A stretch of 64,000 bases of DNA. Origin: Candidatus Opimibacter iunctus (lineage in GTDB: Bacteria > Bacteroidota > Bacteroidia > Chitinophagales > Saprospiraceae). The stretch lies in contig JADJVH010000008.1 of the NCBI GenBank assembly GCA_016716665.1, forward strand, positions 1 through 64,000, written 5' to 3'. How positions within the stretch are numbered: position 1 is the stretch's first letter; every line of letters starts with the position of its first letter. The notes below the pieces were generated by a model, which saw only the letters and a list, made by a program, of their open reading frames with translations, ran no database searches and was not told where the DNA came from. Positions 20,534 to 30,300 of this stretch are shown here, piece after piece. A program made the translations under genes and the position numbers.

Positions 20534-20896
20534 ATGGTATCCCTAAAAACCGCACGTGACCTTGCCCTGACCTTTGAAGGTGCGGTAGAACAACCTCATT
20601 TTGAAAAACCATCCTTCAGGGTCAAGAAGAAAATATTCATGACCCTGAATGAGCCCAAAAATATCGCCTGCATCAAACTTCCGGAGATTGAGCAGGATAT
20701 CTTCTGCACCATTGATGCCAATGTAATCTATCCTGTACCCAACAAATGGGGAAAGCAGGGGTGGACATTTGTCAATCTGAAGCTCATCAAAAAAGAGCTG
20801 TTTGTTGAAGTGCTTACTGCAGCGTATAGTCATGTGGCGGGAAAAAAAAGGGCGAAGGATAAGGCGGAGGCGAAGGCGAAGATCAAAAACCTATAA
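20534..20896 (+). CDS. YjbR/MmcQ-family protein
   Basis: This 120-residue protein of the YjbR (double-wing-like) family shows LALTFEGAVEQPHFEKPSFRVKKKIF near the start and GWTFVNLKLIKKELFVEVLTAAY further on. Family members are small, possibly DNA-binding proteins of unsettled function. It has a Lys-rich C-terminus (residues 103-120). It probably lies in an operon with the preceding methyltransferase. Confidence 0.8.
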   Translation: MVSLKTARDLALTFEGAVEQPHFEKPSFRVKKKIFMTLNEPKNIACIKLPEIEQDIFCTIDANVIYPVPNKWGKQGWTFVNLKLIKKELFVEVLTAAYSHVAGKKRAKDKAEAKAKIKNL

Positions 20897-21079
20897 ACAT
20901 ATCAGCCAGTAAACTTTCCAACCTCTAATTCGACTCTTCGCTAGACATACCTTTTTTACATTCCAGCTAACCGCCTTTAAAATCATTCTAATTTATTCAC
21001 TCTCGCAATGAATTTGGGATACATTTATAAAAAGTACTAAAGCCACTAAGAGGTTTGTTGACGAGTAAATGGCTTGCAT
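20897..21079. other. AT-rich intergenic region, nothing recognised
   Basis: No coding sense, hairpin or promoter consensus is seen here. It marks the left border of an AT-rich accessory patch reaching to about 22.7 kb. Confidence 0.4.
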
Positions 21080-21325
21080 CTAGTCAATGTTTTGGGGTTC
21101 TTTAGCTACAAGCAGCATGCTTATACTAAGTAGCCTTAAAATCGAACCCAAGCTTATGAAAATGACCCAAATTCTAATGAGGACTTTAACAAATTGTACA
21201 TCAGCTATAACTGATATTATTACAATAATAGCCATAAGTGAATGGACCAGAAATATCAATCTTATCCCTTCAGAAAGTGGAAGAAGATTAAATACTAAAA
21301 TGTATGACGCGAACGATAATATCAA
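21080..21325 (-). CDS. Small hypothetical membrane protein
   Basis: This 81-residue frame starts at a TTG and is mostly hydrophobic: two or three transmembrane helices (VFNLLPLSEGIRLIFLVHSL, MAIIVIISVIADV, IWVIFISLGSIL). An opposite-strand 108-residue frame (21087-21413) is less protein-like. An in-frame TAA lies just upstream of the TTG, with an ATG before that, so the start may be obscured by an error. The function is unknown. The position behind an RHS remnant and a lipoprotein makes an immunity role possible but unproven. Confidence 0.35.
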   Translation of the reverse strand: MILSFASYILVFNLLPLSEGIRLIFLVHSLMAIIVIISVIADVQFVKVLIRIWVIFISLGSILRLLSISMLLVAKEPQNID

Positions 21326-21359
21326 ATACTTATACCAACATTATCGCTCCTTCATGCCA

Positions 21360-21551
21360 TTAAAATATGGAATTAACATCGATTATTTCAAAAAGGCAGC
21401 ATATTCCAATTAAGACACAAATTATTCCAACTATGACGCCCTTCACGAATAGGTGATATTTAAACTCTCCCTCAGTATTCTTTCTGTCCAGATTTGCTAA
21501 CCAAAAAGAAGAATCCCTAATAAGAAAACCGTATCCGATAAAATTATTCAT
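21360..21551 (-). CDS. Small hypothetical membrane protein
   Basis: This 63-residue frame has a polar N-terminus (FWLANLDRKNTEGEFKYHLF) and one C-terminal transmembrane helix (VKGVIVGIICVLIGICCLFEII). It lies 35 bases upstream of the next membrane ORF on the same strand; the two may be halves of one frameshifted gene. I do not recognise a family. Confidence 0.35.
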   Translation of the reverse strand: MNNFIGYGFLIRDSSFWLANLDRKNTEGEFKYHLFVKGVIVGIICVLIGICCLFEIIDVNSIF

Positions 21552-21669
21552 TTGTCCTTTCTATTTTCCTTTTTTATTGATCATATTAACATCATTCTCG
21601 GTTGTGACATTGACCCCATTGTTGTTCAAATAATGAAAAATGGAACGCCTCCGCTTGATTAAAAAAAGG

Positions 21670-22191
21670 TCACTTTTGATCCCTCTTTTTGATCAGTTCA
21701 TTGATATCCGGCAATTCACAATTTGGAAATATTCCGATATCAATATATGATGTAAATAGTCCAGCAGAATCAATAATTGTTTGAAAATCTGTATTCTGAC
21801 ACTTTTGTTGAATTTCCTCAGATGCAAAGGCATTGGTTTTCCTTCTTTCAATGTATTTTTCGATTCCAGATATAAGAAATACATTAACCCCCTTTATAGT
21901 AGATTTGTATCCAATCCCTTCAAGTTGAGATTCAGGCCAACACTGAATTGTAAAGATGCTATAATCTGGCCTTAAATTAATAAACTCAACAGACAAAGCG
22001 CAATCATGGCCAGGGGTATTTCTGACGATATATTTTTCTATCTCAGTGCGAAGCCTTTCATTTGGCTGAGCATAACACTGGTCATTCAAGTATTGCCTAT
22101 CTTGGTCACCATCTTTTCTATTACAAGAGTACGCAACAATGCTTAGGACTAAAATGAACAGGAATAATTTTGAGCAACTTGTATTAATCAT
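21670..22191 (-). CDS. Hypothetical lipoprotein, possible RHS-toxin immunity protein
   Basis: About 173 residues are encoded from the ATG at 22191, chosen because it begins a lipoprotein signal (SKLFLFILVLSIVAYSC, lipobox ending in Cys). A longer in-frame extension to 22254 lies inside the RHS remnant and lacks a leader. The mature part has several Cys (CYAQPNE, HDCALSV, IQCWPES, QKCQNTD, FPNCELPD) but no family I can name. The start codon overlaps the last 8 bases of the upstream RHS remnant, the arrangement expected for a toxin tip and its immunity gene. A lipoprotein immunity factor would fit a toxin acting in the periplasm. Confidence 0.55.
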   Translation of the reverse strand: MINTSCSKLFLFILVLSIVAYSCNRKDGDQDRQYLNDQCYAQPNERLRTEIEKYIVRNTPGHDCALSVEFINLRPDYSIFTIQCWPESQLEGIGYKSTIKGVNVFLISGIEKYIERRKTNAFASEEIQQKCQNTDFQTIIDSAGLFTSYIDIGIFPNCELPDINELIKKRDQK

Positions 22192-22483
22192 AATCAGGGA
22201 GCTTTGTAAATTTACCAATAGTGAGATTAGTATTCCAGACCCCGCTTTTATCATACCTATATATTGAATTATTACCTAATCCAATTGTAAATCCTATCTT
22301 GCCAGGGTAAGAACTTTGCAACCTTTGAAAGTCCTCACCTGATACATTATAAAACCGTCCCTCATCATGATAGATGGCTTCTATGCCAGCATCTTTGTAT
22401 TCTATGCCATCGATGTAGTGCTGGGTGTATAGCGTGGTACCGCCAGTGTTTCTGACTATCTTTTTTAGTTTTTCACATTTCAT
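22184..22483 (-). pseudogene. RHS/YD-repeat protein C-terminal remnant
   Basis: From an ATG at 22483 the translation reads KLKKIVRNTGGTTLYTQHYIDG, IEYKDAGIEAIYHDEGRFYN: the conserved end of RHS repeat-associated core domains in Bacteroidota. About 53 further residues follow with no RHS character (GKIGFTIGLGNNSIYRYDKSG...), which may be the end of a variable toxin tip. The thousands of bases of RHS repeats expected upstream are missing; the open frame to 22705 has no RHS similarity. So this is a displaced tip or remnant, as left behind by tip exchange, followed by its candidate immunity gene. Confidence 0.6.
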
Positions 22484-22869
22484 TTTGACTTGTCGATAGC
22501 AAAATCGTTGTTTAAATGTAAGCCTATTTGTCCTAAAAATCTCGACTAAGGCAATACCTGCTTTTCCCCAACTCAGGGCTACCCTGTGACTACCTTTTAC
22601 TATGCTTCGTCCTCCCGTGGTTGCTGAGCTGCGGGACAAGTTCAAAGAAAGAAGGACTAAACTCAATGTGAGGCTTTTCAACAACTGTCCCCTCCTCACG
22701 GGCATATTTATACACTTAGCAACCTATAAACCTATAAGCCCATAAGCTTTATAAGCTCCATAACCCCTCCGACCCCAGTCGGAAAAAATCCTTATGTTCG
22801 TATACTCAAAGACCAGATATCAGCACCGAGCAAATCATATCACTACTAAAGGATCGTAAAGAGAAAGGG

Positions 22870-23404
22870 ATGTCCTTGCTCTATGACCGCTATGCAGACA
22901 GCCTGTTTGGCGTGGTGAGCCGTATTCTCGGGGATGATCAGATCGCGGAAGATATCCTGCAGAAGACCATGTTGAAAATCTGGAACGGCATCGACGGGTT
23001 TGATCCTTCTAAAGGCCTCCTTTTTTACCTGGATGAGTGTGATCGCCCGAAATACCGCCCTGGACCAGAAGCGGCTGAAGACATTTCAGGACAGGCAAAA
23101 AACTATTTCGGTCGATGAGATCGTATATAGGCCGATGATCAGTACACCCGAGGGCACAAGCATAGATGCAGCCGCCTTGTTGTCAAAGCTGGATTCCAAC
23201 TACCGATTGGTGCTGGAATATGCCTACTTGAAAGGCTACACCCAACAGGAGATAGCCGAAACGCTTGAAATGCCACTTGGGACGGTCAAGACCAGGCTGC
23301 GGGCAGCGATAGGAATGCTCCGGGACGTACTGAAAGAAGAAAAACAATATTTCCTGGGTGGACCGGGGCTCAGAAGCATATTATTGATGATAAAGTGGAT
23401 ATAG
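22870..23404 (+). CDS. ECF-type RNA polymerase sigma factor (frameshifted)
   Basis: Region 2 is visible at 22870-23060 (LYDRYADSLFGVVSRILGDDQIAEDILQKTMLKIW) and region 4 at about 23170-23350 (LEYAYLKGYTQQEIAETLEMPLGTVKTRLRAA). The frame changes at a run of six T (23021-23026); with five T the protein reads GLLFTWMSVIARNTALDQ, the expected sequence, so one T is extra. The family usually has about 20 more N-terminal residues; these can be read in frame from about 22801 but without a good start codon, so the real start may also be hidden by an error. It overlaps the anti-sigma gene by 10 bases. Confidence 0.85.
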
Positions 23405-24178
23405 CGGAAATCAGGTCATCGGGTTTACTGGAGCTGTATGTAATCGATCAGCTCTCCCCGGCCGAGAAGGCCGAAGTGGAAAGCTATCTCACATCCTATC
23501 CGGAACTCCGGGAAGATCTAAAAGAGATCGAAAGAAGCCTTGAGTTTGTGGCTATGAGTGCTGCCCGACCTGCACCTCCCGGATTAAAGACAAAGATCCT
23601 CGACGAAATAAAAAATACGCCTTCCGCAGGAGGTACCGGATCTGGGGTTAACGGCTCCGCATCTTTTGGGACGAGGACTCCTTGCCGCAGTCCTAGGCGC
23701 AGGATTGCTTGTTGTCTCGTTTTTCCTGGTGCAAAAGAATAATACCGTCTATCAACTTCAGCAGGTGCTGAATACCCAAAGGGATTCATGCGACCAATCT
23801 ACACAAGCATTGAATTACCAACTGGATCTGCTAAGGCAATTGACCTATCCGGAAAATAAAATCCTGCCTTTCCAGGCTACTCCTGGCTATGCATCCACTG
23901 ACCTTTACTTACACTATAATGTTGTCACAAAACGCAGCTTTATACAGGTTCGTAACTTACCTGCATTGGCTGCCAATCAGTCTTTCCAATTGTGGTCATT
24001 GAAACCAAACCAGGCTCCTGCGCCGCTCACTGTTTTTGACATTCCTTCCAACGGATTGATCGAAGTTGCTTTTGAAGCCGGCACAGATACGTATGCCATC
24101 ACGATTGAGCCAAAAGGCGGAAGAGAAACGCCTACGCTGGAGAATCTGATCGGTACTGTAAGTGTTGCCGGTATTTAG
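23395..24178 (+). CDS. RskA-like anti-sigma factor (frameshifted)
   Basis: A GTG start at 23395 lies inside the sigma-factor gene, so the pair is coupled. The N-terminal zinc-less anti-sigma domain (LLELYVIDQLSPAEKAEVESYLTSYPELREDLKEIE) binds and holds the sigma factor. One transmembrane helix lies near 23666-23730 (LLAAVLGAGLLVVSFFLV), and the periplasmic RskA domain (SFIQVRNLPALAANQSFQLW ... YAITIEPKGGRETPT) ends the protein. The frame changes between about 23640 and 23666. In this family the sigma factor is released by regulated proteolysis; no protease is adjacent. Confidence 0.82.
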
Positions 24179-24183
24179 AGCAA

Positions 24184-24236
24184 GGGGCAGGGAGCAAAGG
24201 AGCAAAGGAGCAAAGGAGTAAGGGAGCGAAGGAGCA
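24184..24236. repeat. GGAGCAAA octamer array
   Basis: Four to five imperfect GGAGCAAA units follow the anti-sigma gene and lead directly into a family D hairpin. Confidence 0.65.
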
Positions 24237-24237
24237 A

Positions 24238-24290
24238 GTCGAAGCGCAGCGGAGATCCCGCCAAATGCGAGGCATTTGTAGCGGGAGGAG
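24238..24290 (+). repeat. Family D hairpin element, copy D1
   Basis: A GTCGAAGCGCAGCGGAGA leader is followed by TCCCGCC (24256-24262), an AAATGC-gag-GCATTT stem (24263-24277) and GCGGGA (24281-24286). The leader recurs nearly unchanged before copy D3 at 36115, while the inner stem has a different but paired sequence there. Confidence 0.65.
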
Positions 24291-24341
24291 CAAGGGAGGG
24301 TAGTGTGGTAAATCTGAAAGCTAATAGGCAAATCTTGTTTG

Positions 24342-24767
24342 ATGGAAATTAAAATTGCAATTGTCCAGGATGTTGATAAGCTCATTCCGGTGCTGATCGA
24401 ATTAAGGCCGCATCGTACTCCTGAGCAATTGCGGGAAATGATGATCAGCCAGATCAATGATGGATTTAAGATTGTCTTTGCCGGTAATGATACAGAGGCA
24501 TTTGCGGTGGCTGGATTCAGGACACTGGATATGCTCTTTAGTGGAAAAACCCTGTATGTGGATGACCTGGTGACACACTCTAACCACAGGAAAAAAGGGT
24601 ATGCGGGGATGCTGATGAAGTGGATGATCCAGTATGCAAAGGAAAACGGATATGAACATTTCTCCCTGGACTCCGGGCATCAGCGTAAGGATGCACATCG
24701 GTTGTATCTCAATCATGGGCTTGATATCACTGCACATCATTTTGGAAAAGATGTGAAGGATCTGTAA
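24342..24767 (+). CDS. GNAT-family N-acetyltransferase
   Basis: About 141 residues. The acetyl-CoA site is visible in the order expected: beta-4 strand TLYVDDLVTHSNHRKKGYAGMLMKWM (R/Q-x-x-G-x-G/A type loop), and the C-terminal HFSLDSGHQRKDAHRLYLNHG segment. The ATG at 24342 is preferred to the TTG one codon earlier. The substrate is unknown. It stands alone between the sigma/anti-sigma pair and the opposite-strand rnhB. Confidence 0.85.
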   Translation: MEIKIAIVQDVDKLIPVLIELRPHRTPEQLREMMISQINDGFKIVFAGNDTEAFAVAGFRTLDMLFSGKTLYVDDLVTHSNHRKKGYAGMLMKWMIQYAKENGYEHFSLDSGHQRKDAHRLYLNHGLDITAHHFGKDVKDL

Positions 24768-24794
24768 TCACTTTCTATCTTAAACTGTTGAGGC

Positions 24795-25436
24795 CTATTC
24801 TTCTATTTGGTCCTTTGGGGGCATGTCGGACCAATCCAGTTGCACTGCCTTGCTGGCATCATATTTAAAACTTCTGCGATGTTCGGGGGACAACCCAAAT
24901 TGCCCAATCGCTGCCCTGTGTATTTCAGTAGGATATCCTTTGTTTTGATTCCACCCATAGTCTGGATAATATCCATGAAGGTATTGCATGTATTCATCCC
25001 GGTGTGTTTTTGCAAGAATGGATGCAGCAGCTATTGACCTGAACTTTGCATCCCCGGAAATAATGCACTTGTGATGGATAGTTTCATAGGGATAAAACCT
25101 GTTGCCATCTACAAGGATATATTCCGGCTTTTCTGAAAGCATGCGTAGTGCATTGTGCATGGCCTGTATAGATGCCCTGAGGATATTGATCCGGTCGATC
25201 ACCTTGGCTTCGATATGCGCGACTGCCCAGGCGATGGCTTTCTTTTCAATGATCTCACGCATCCTTTCACGGTCTGCATGGGATACTTGCTTGGAGTCGT
25301 TGAGGCCCGGGCATCTGAAGTTGGCAGGCAGTATCACAGCAGCGGCAAAAACAGGTCCGGCCAGGCAGCCGCGGCCAGCTTCATCGCAACCGGCTTCCAG
25401 CCTCCCTTTTTCCAGATATGGTTTCAGATTTGCCAC
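24795..25436 (-). CDS. rnhB: Ribonuclease HII
   Basis: This 213-residue enzyme removes ribonucleotides and RNA primers from RNA-DNA hybrids. The catalytic motif EAGCDEAGRGCLAGPV (D18, E19) lies at the N-terminus, with further acidic positions in ILVDGNRF and in the segment SIAAASILAKTHRDEYM. Length and motifs are complete. Translation starts at a GTG at 25436; no in-frame ATG lies nearby. It is convergent with the GNAT gene. Confidence 0.93.
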   Translation of the reverse strand: MANLKPYLEKGRLEAGCDEAGRGCLAGPVFAAAVILPANFRCPGLNDSKQVSHADRERMREIIEKKAIAWAVAHIEAKVIDRINILRASIQAMHNALRMLSEKPEYILVDGNRFYPYETIHHKCIISGDAKFRSIAAASILAKTHRDEYMQYLHGYYPDYGWNQNKGYPTEIHRAAIGQFGLSPEHRRSFKYDASKAVQLDWSDMPPKDQIEE

Positions 25437-25474
25437 TGAGCAAGATTAACGATTTTCGCCCGTAAGTGGATGCA

Positions 25475-26584
25475 CTACATGCTGATCACCTTGATTTCTA
25501 CGCGGCGGTTTTGACTCCTCCCCAGCGATGTAGCATTGGTGGTGACCGGCTGTTTGCTCCCAAATCCCGAAGAGGTGAGCCTGGATCGGCTGATGCCTTT
25601 TTTGACCAGCCAGCTGACCACAGCGGCGGATCTGCGCATTGATAAGTCATGGTTGTATTCATCCGTACCCATATTGTCCGTATGCCCTATGATTTCGATA
25701 TGCATGGTGGGATACTTGTGTAAAAAGGCCAGCAACTGGTCAAGCTGGACCAATGCCCTTGGCATAAAGTCAGTCCTGTCGTATTCAAAATAAATGCGGC
25801 TGAGGGTCACCATTTCGCCCGGCCTGGGGACGAAATTGGCTAATGTCGAATCCAGGGGTGGCGGTATGACGATCGGAGGAATCTTAAACAAACGGACGTC
25901 ATCGAGATAGTAATATCCGTATCGGATATCGCTTCTATAAGGCATCTTGACCTGGCTGTCTTCATCGGTTTTGAAGTTGCCTATGAGGAGATAAGATGCT
26001 GTCTTGCCTGCAACAAACTGACCTGACCATCTGTACCATTTTCCATCTGAGGGCAGGAAGCGGTCCAGGGAGAGCGTAGGTTCTTTTAGTATGGGTTCGT
26101 GTGCTCCCTCGTCGATTTCGTGTTCGCTAAAACATAGTCCGATATTCCTGACGAGCACGGACTTTTCAAGATGGGCCAGCATGCAGGAGAAGCCGTAGCG
26201 TTGGCCGGGGACGAGGGGTTCGGTGAGTTGGACCTGGACGTATTCGCGGCAGTGGGGTTTGCCTTTGTCGCAGCCATATACGGTGATGCCTGCATGGGAG
26301 GAGCCCTGGTAGGATTTTACTTTTCCAAAACCTACGGCAGACCAGCTTTTGGGGATCTGGACTTTGGGGCCATAGATATCGGGGGAGGCGGCTGTGGGTG
26401 AGGTCCAATACATAGCGACCCTGGAGAAGTCGTGGCCTGAATAATACCAGCCGGAGGGTTGGTCCGAGTATTCTTCAAATCCAGGATTGGGGACCAGGTT
26501 TTCGGGTGGGGATTTCTGGCCAAAGGATGGATTTGGGCAGGGGTATAGGAGGAGTAAAAGGAGGAATCTGAGGAGAGGTTTCAT
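25475..26584 (-). CDS. OmpA-family protein with N-terminal galactose-binding-like domain
   Basis: This 369-residue protein has a signal peptide ending near SFGQ. Residues ~30-230 (NLVPNPGFEEYSDQPSGWYY ... GYYYLDDVRLFKI) form a jelly-roll domain often found at the front of Bacteroidota OmpA proteins. The C-terminal OmpA domain (about 255-369) has IEIIGHTDNMGTDEYNHDLSMRR and GRSQNRRVEIKV, the peptidoglycan-binding signature. It probably sits at the outer membrane and grips the cell wall. It is monocistronic, with its start 193 bases from the divergent regulator. Confidence 0.9.
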   Translation of the reverse strand: MKPLLRFLLLLLLYPCPNPSFGQKSPPENLVPNPGFEEYSDQPSGWYYSGHDFSRVAMYWTSPTAASPDIYGPKVQIPKSWSAVGFGKVKSYQGSSHAGITVYGCDKGKPHCREYVQVQLTEPLVPGQRYGFSCMLAHLEKSVLVRNIGLCFSEHEIDEGAHEPILKEPTLSLDRFLPSDGKWYRWSGQFVAGKTASYLLIGNFKTDEDSQVKMPYRSDIRYGYYYLDDVRLFKIPPIVIPPPLDSTLANFVPRPGEMVTLSRIYFEYDRTDFMPRALVQLDQLLAFLHKYPTMHIEIIGHTDNMGTDEYNHDLSMRRSAAVVSWLVKKGISRSRLTSSGFGSKQPVTTNATSLGRSQNRRVEIKVISM

Positions 26585-26695
26585 TAAAAGATCATAACGA
26601 GGATTGCCGGGTTGAAATTATAGGATTTTGGAGGTGTGTAAAATTAATTAATAACATGATGGATAGCAAGATACAAATTATATAAATATTTAATA

Positions 26696-26723
26696 TTGAC
26701 GTATATTCAAAATTTAACTTTTG
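26696..26723 (+). promoter_or_regulatory. Candidate promoter of the ArsR-type regulator gene
   Basis: A TTG (26696-26698) and a TAACTTTTG box (26715-26723) in an AT-rich stretch fit the Bacteroidota promoter loosely: the -7 box has one extra T and the spacer is 16 bases. It precedes the ATG at 26778. Confidence 0.35.
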
Positions 26724-26777
26724 TATTGTTTTACCCCCTAATTTTCTCTTTTATTCACCAGTTAAATCCCGCCAGCC

Positions 26778-27131
26778 ATGGCCTACTCGAAAGCTCCCCT
26801 TTTCGACCCCATCTCCTATCAGCAATCCTTTTGGTCCAAAGCCCTCGCACACCCCGCCAGAATCACCATCCTCGATCATCTGCTCCAACACGGCATCACC
26901 CCGTTTTATATCCTCGCCAAAAAAATCCCCCTGGCCCGGTCAACCGTCTCCCAACACCTCAGATTCCTGAGGCAATCCGGACTGATTGAGTCGTTTGACA
27001 AATATCCCCACACCTATTACCAACTCAACCACAAGGCATGCAAGGACCTGGCCCGCAGGCTGGAGGCGCTTAACCACTCATTTTCAGGCGATAACACTCA
27101 AGACCCCACCATAAACGCAATGCAAGGTTAA
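26778..27131 (+). CDS. ArsR-type winged-helix transcriptional regulator
   Basis: This 117-residue protein has a winged helix with FWSKALAHPARITILDHLL (helix 1-2), AKKIPLARSTVSQHLRFLRQSGLIES (recognition helix and turn) and a TYYQLN wing. No metal-binding Cys pairs of ArsR/SmtB sensors are visible, so the signal is unknown. The downstream DUF2723 gene begins 176 bases later with its own hairpin, so co-transcription is uncertain. Confidence 0.8.
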   Translation: MAYSKAPLFDPISYQQSFWSKALAHPARITILDHLLQHGITPFYILAKKIPLARSTVSQHLRFLRQSGLIESFDKYPHTYYQLNHKACKDLARRLEALNHSFSGDNTQDPTINAMQG

Positions 27132-27273
27132 AAATGCCTAAACACCCTGAATCGCCGTCCCCACTGGCATCTATTTTCTTACTTTTGCCCAATGCGCGCC
27201 CGAAAAATGCTTCGTGCCGGTTTTTCAACGCACATACCCATCAATTGCTTATCAAATAATACTCACTCGCTTT

Positions 27274-27291
27274 TACACCCCTAAGGGTGTA
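27274..27291. promoter_or_regulatory. Perfect 7-bp inverted repeat upstream of DUF2723 gene
   Basis: TACACCC-ctaa-GGGTGTA lies 16 bases before the ATG at 27308. It could be an operator or an mRNA hairpin near the ribosome binding region. A GTG inside its right arm is a less likely start. Confidence 0.4.
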
Positions 27292-27307
27292 TGATGTAAT
27301 AACTACT

Positions 27308-30300
27308 ATGAATCAGGAAAAAAGATTGTCGCTTATCACAGGCTGGATTGTTTTTGCCATCGCTATGGTGGTCTACTTTTTCAGCGCAGAAAGAACCGGA
27401 AGCCTTTGGGATTGTGGCGAATTCGTACTGGGAGCCTATAAACTCCAGGTCGTGCACCCACCAGGCGCCCCCTTATTCCTGATCATCGGCAGATTATTTG
27501 CATGGATGGCCGACCTGGTCAGCAATGACCCGGCCAATATCGCCTTCGCCGTAAACCTCATGTCCGGCGCCTGCACAGCCATCGCTGCAGCTATGGTCGC
27601 CTGGACTACTATGATCTTTGCCAAACTTTCTATGGTAGGCAGAGAGGAGAAGATGAACTACGAACAGGTCCTCGTCTCTTGCGGAGCTGGCCTGGCTGCA
27701 GGCCTCGCCACTGCCTTTTGCACCTCCATATGGTTTAGTGCTGTCGAAGGTGAAGTATATGCCATGTCCACCATGTTTACGACACTCACCCTTTGGGCAG
27801 CTGCCAAATGGTATGGCATGGAAGACACCCCTGATGCAGACAAATGGATCGTGCTCGCGATCTATGTCGCCGGACTTTCTATCGGCGTGCACCTATTGAG
27901 TTTGCTGGTGTTCCCGGCTATGGGTCTCCTCTACTATTTTAAGAAATACAAAACCTTCAATATCGGAGGTCTGTTGCTCGCCATGCTCCTGGGTGCCATG
28001 ATCATCCCTGTCGTCCAAAACCTGATCATCGTAGGCGTTCCTTCACTATGGTCTAAGATGGAACTGCTGATGGTCAACGGCCTAGGCATGCCTGTGCAAT
28101 CAGGCATTTATCCAACACTCCTGATTTTAGGTGCCGCATCCTTCTTTGGTATACGGTGGGCAAGGAAAAATAATAATGGCCTTGCTGAAAGGGTGATTGT
28201 TTCGCTTGTCCTGCTCGTGATCAGTTTCTCAACGATTGGTGTAGTAGTCATCAGGGCAAATGCCAACCCACCAATCAACATGAACGCTCCAAGTGATGCG
28301 ATGCGTCTCATTCCATATCTCAACCGCGAACAATATGGTGAAAGGCCATTGCTGAGAGGCCCACACTTTGCTGCCAACCCTATCGATACTGAAAAGGAAG
28401 ACCGCTATGGCCTCGTCGGTGATCATTATGAAGTAGTGGATTATAAATTATCCTATATCTACCGCGATGAAGACAAAATCCTATTTCCCCGCATCAGTCA
28501 CAGCGATGGCAGCAGGCCTGCCCTGTACAAGCGATGGATGGGTGATGAAAACGGAGAGCCTACGATGGCGTTCAATATGGAGTTCCTCTTCCGTTACCAG
28601 ATCAACTGGATGTACTGGAGATATTTTATGTGGAATTTTGTAGGCCGCGAAAACGGCGAACAAGGCACCGAGCCCTGGAACCCAAAGAGTGGGCATTGGG
28701 CTTCCGGCGTCAAGTTTATGGACAGCGCCCGCCTGTTTAATATGGACAAGATGCCAGCATCTATGCGTGACAATCAGGCGCGAAATAGTTACTATTTCCT
28801 CCCATTGATTTTTGGAATCTTTGGCCTGGTCTATCAGTTTGGAAAACGTAAACGGGATTTTACCGCATTGCTTATGTTGTTCCTGTTTACCGGCCTTGGG
28901 ATTATTTTCTATTCCAACCAGCCGCCAAACGAACCGCGTGAACGGGATTACGTACTCGTAGGTTCATTCCTCACTTTCTGTATCTGGATAGGACTTGGTG
29001 TACCTGCGTTGTATGAAATGCTGAAATCAAAATTGCCTACCCTTGGCTCTGCCACTCCTTACCTGGTGTCTGCACTGGTTCTCTCTGCTCCTGCGATTAT
29101 GGCGTTCCAGAATTTTGATGATCATAGCCGGATGCATATTACTGCCGCCAGGGATTATGCAAGTAATTTCCTGGAGTCCCTTGACCCCAATGCGATCATG
29201 TTCACCTACGGTGACAATGATACATATCCGTTATGGTATGCACAGGAGGTTGAAGGTGTCCGTCGTGATGTGCGCATTGTCAATCTGAGTTTGATCGCTG
29301 TGGATTGGTATATCGAAGGATTGAGAAGAAAAATAAACGACTCCGCTCCGATCAAACTGAGCATTCCTACAGAAAGCTATAGAGGCAACAAGCGGAATCA
29401 GCTATTCTTCCTGCCCGGCAAGAGCTCTGAAAATGAAATGCCACTCGATCAGGCACTGACATTTATTGCCAAAGACAATCCGCAGACCATACAGGGGACA
29501 ACGCTGGAAACTTATCTTCCATCTAACAATCTCTACATTCCTATCGATCCTGCACGTGCGTTGAGCACAGGCCTGGCCACGATGGCAGATACAGGAAAAA
29601 TTGTAACTAAGATTCCGATCTCCATTGACAAGCAATACATCACCAAGGATCAGTTGGCCGTATTGGATGTCATCATGAGTAATATCTATGATCGCGCAGT
29701 GTACTTCTCAGTAACCTGCCAGGAATCCAAGCTCATGAACCTCGGCGACTACACCCAGATGGAAGGTCTCGGCCTCAGAATTATTCCTGTCAAGACACCA
29801 AGTCAAAAGGAATTCTACATCTACGGCAGTGGACGTGTCAATGCGGAGAAATTACATGACCGTGTTGTCAACAAATGGAAGTGGGGCAATTTTGACAAAC
29901 AACGCCTCTATGTAGACAATAGTTATGGAGCGAGTGTGCAGGCTCAGAAGATGATCATCTGGCGCGCTGCGGAGCAAATGATTGCGGAAGGCAAAAACCA
30001 GGAAGCTGTCGATATCACCGATGCGTATTTCAAGGGCTTTCCAAATATGAATTTCCCTTACGATGCGAGGACCATGCCGCACATCAACATCTACGTGCGT
30101 GCAGGAGCCTTCGATAAAGCGAAAGAACACATCCGCATACTGGCGAAAGAATCTGCTGAGTATATGGCCTTCTTCGACTCCCTTGATGAGGATGACCTGA
30201 AGTCCGGATTCAGTCTTGACTACCGCCTGACCACGAATGCCATTTCAGAGATATTGAAAGTCTCCAAGACAGTCAATGACGAAGCCTTTGCCAAGGAAAT

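Noticed and set aside
21087..21413. 108-codon plus-strand frame
   Set aside because: Overlaps an opposite-strand frame that looks like a membrane protein; this one shows no domain, signal or good start. Neither is certain.
22484..22705. N-terminal extension of the RHS remnant
   Set aside because: The first 74 codons of this open frame have no RHS character and read like untranslated sequence.
23021..23026. Phase-variable homopolymer tract in the sigma factor
   Set aside because: Only six T; similar one-base breaks occur in many unrelated housekeeping genes here, so sequencing error is the simpler explanation.
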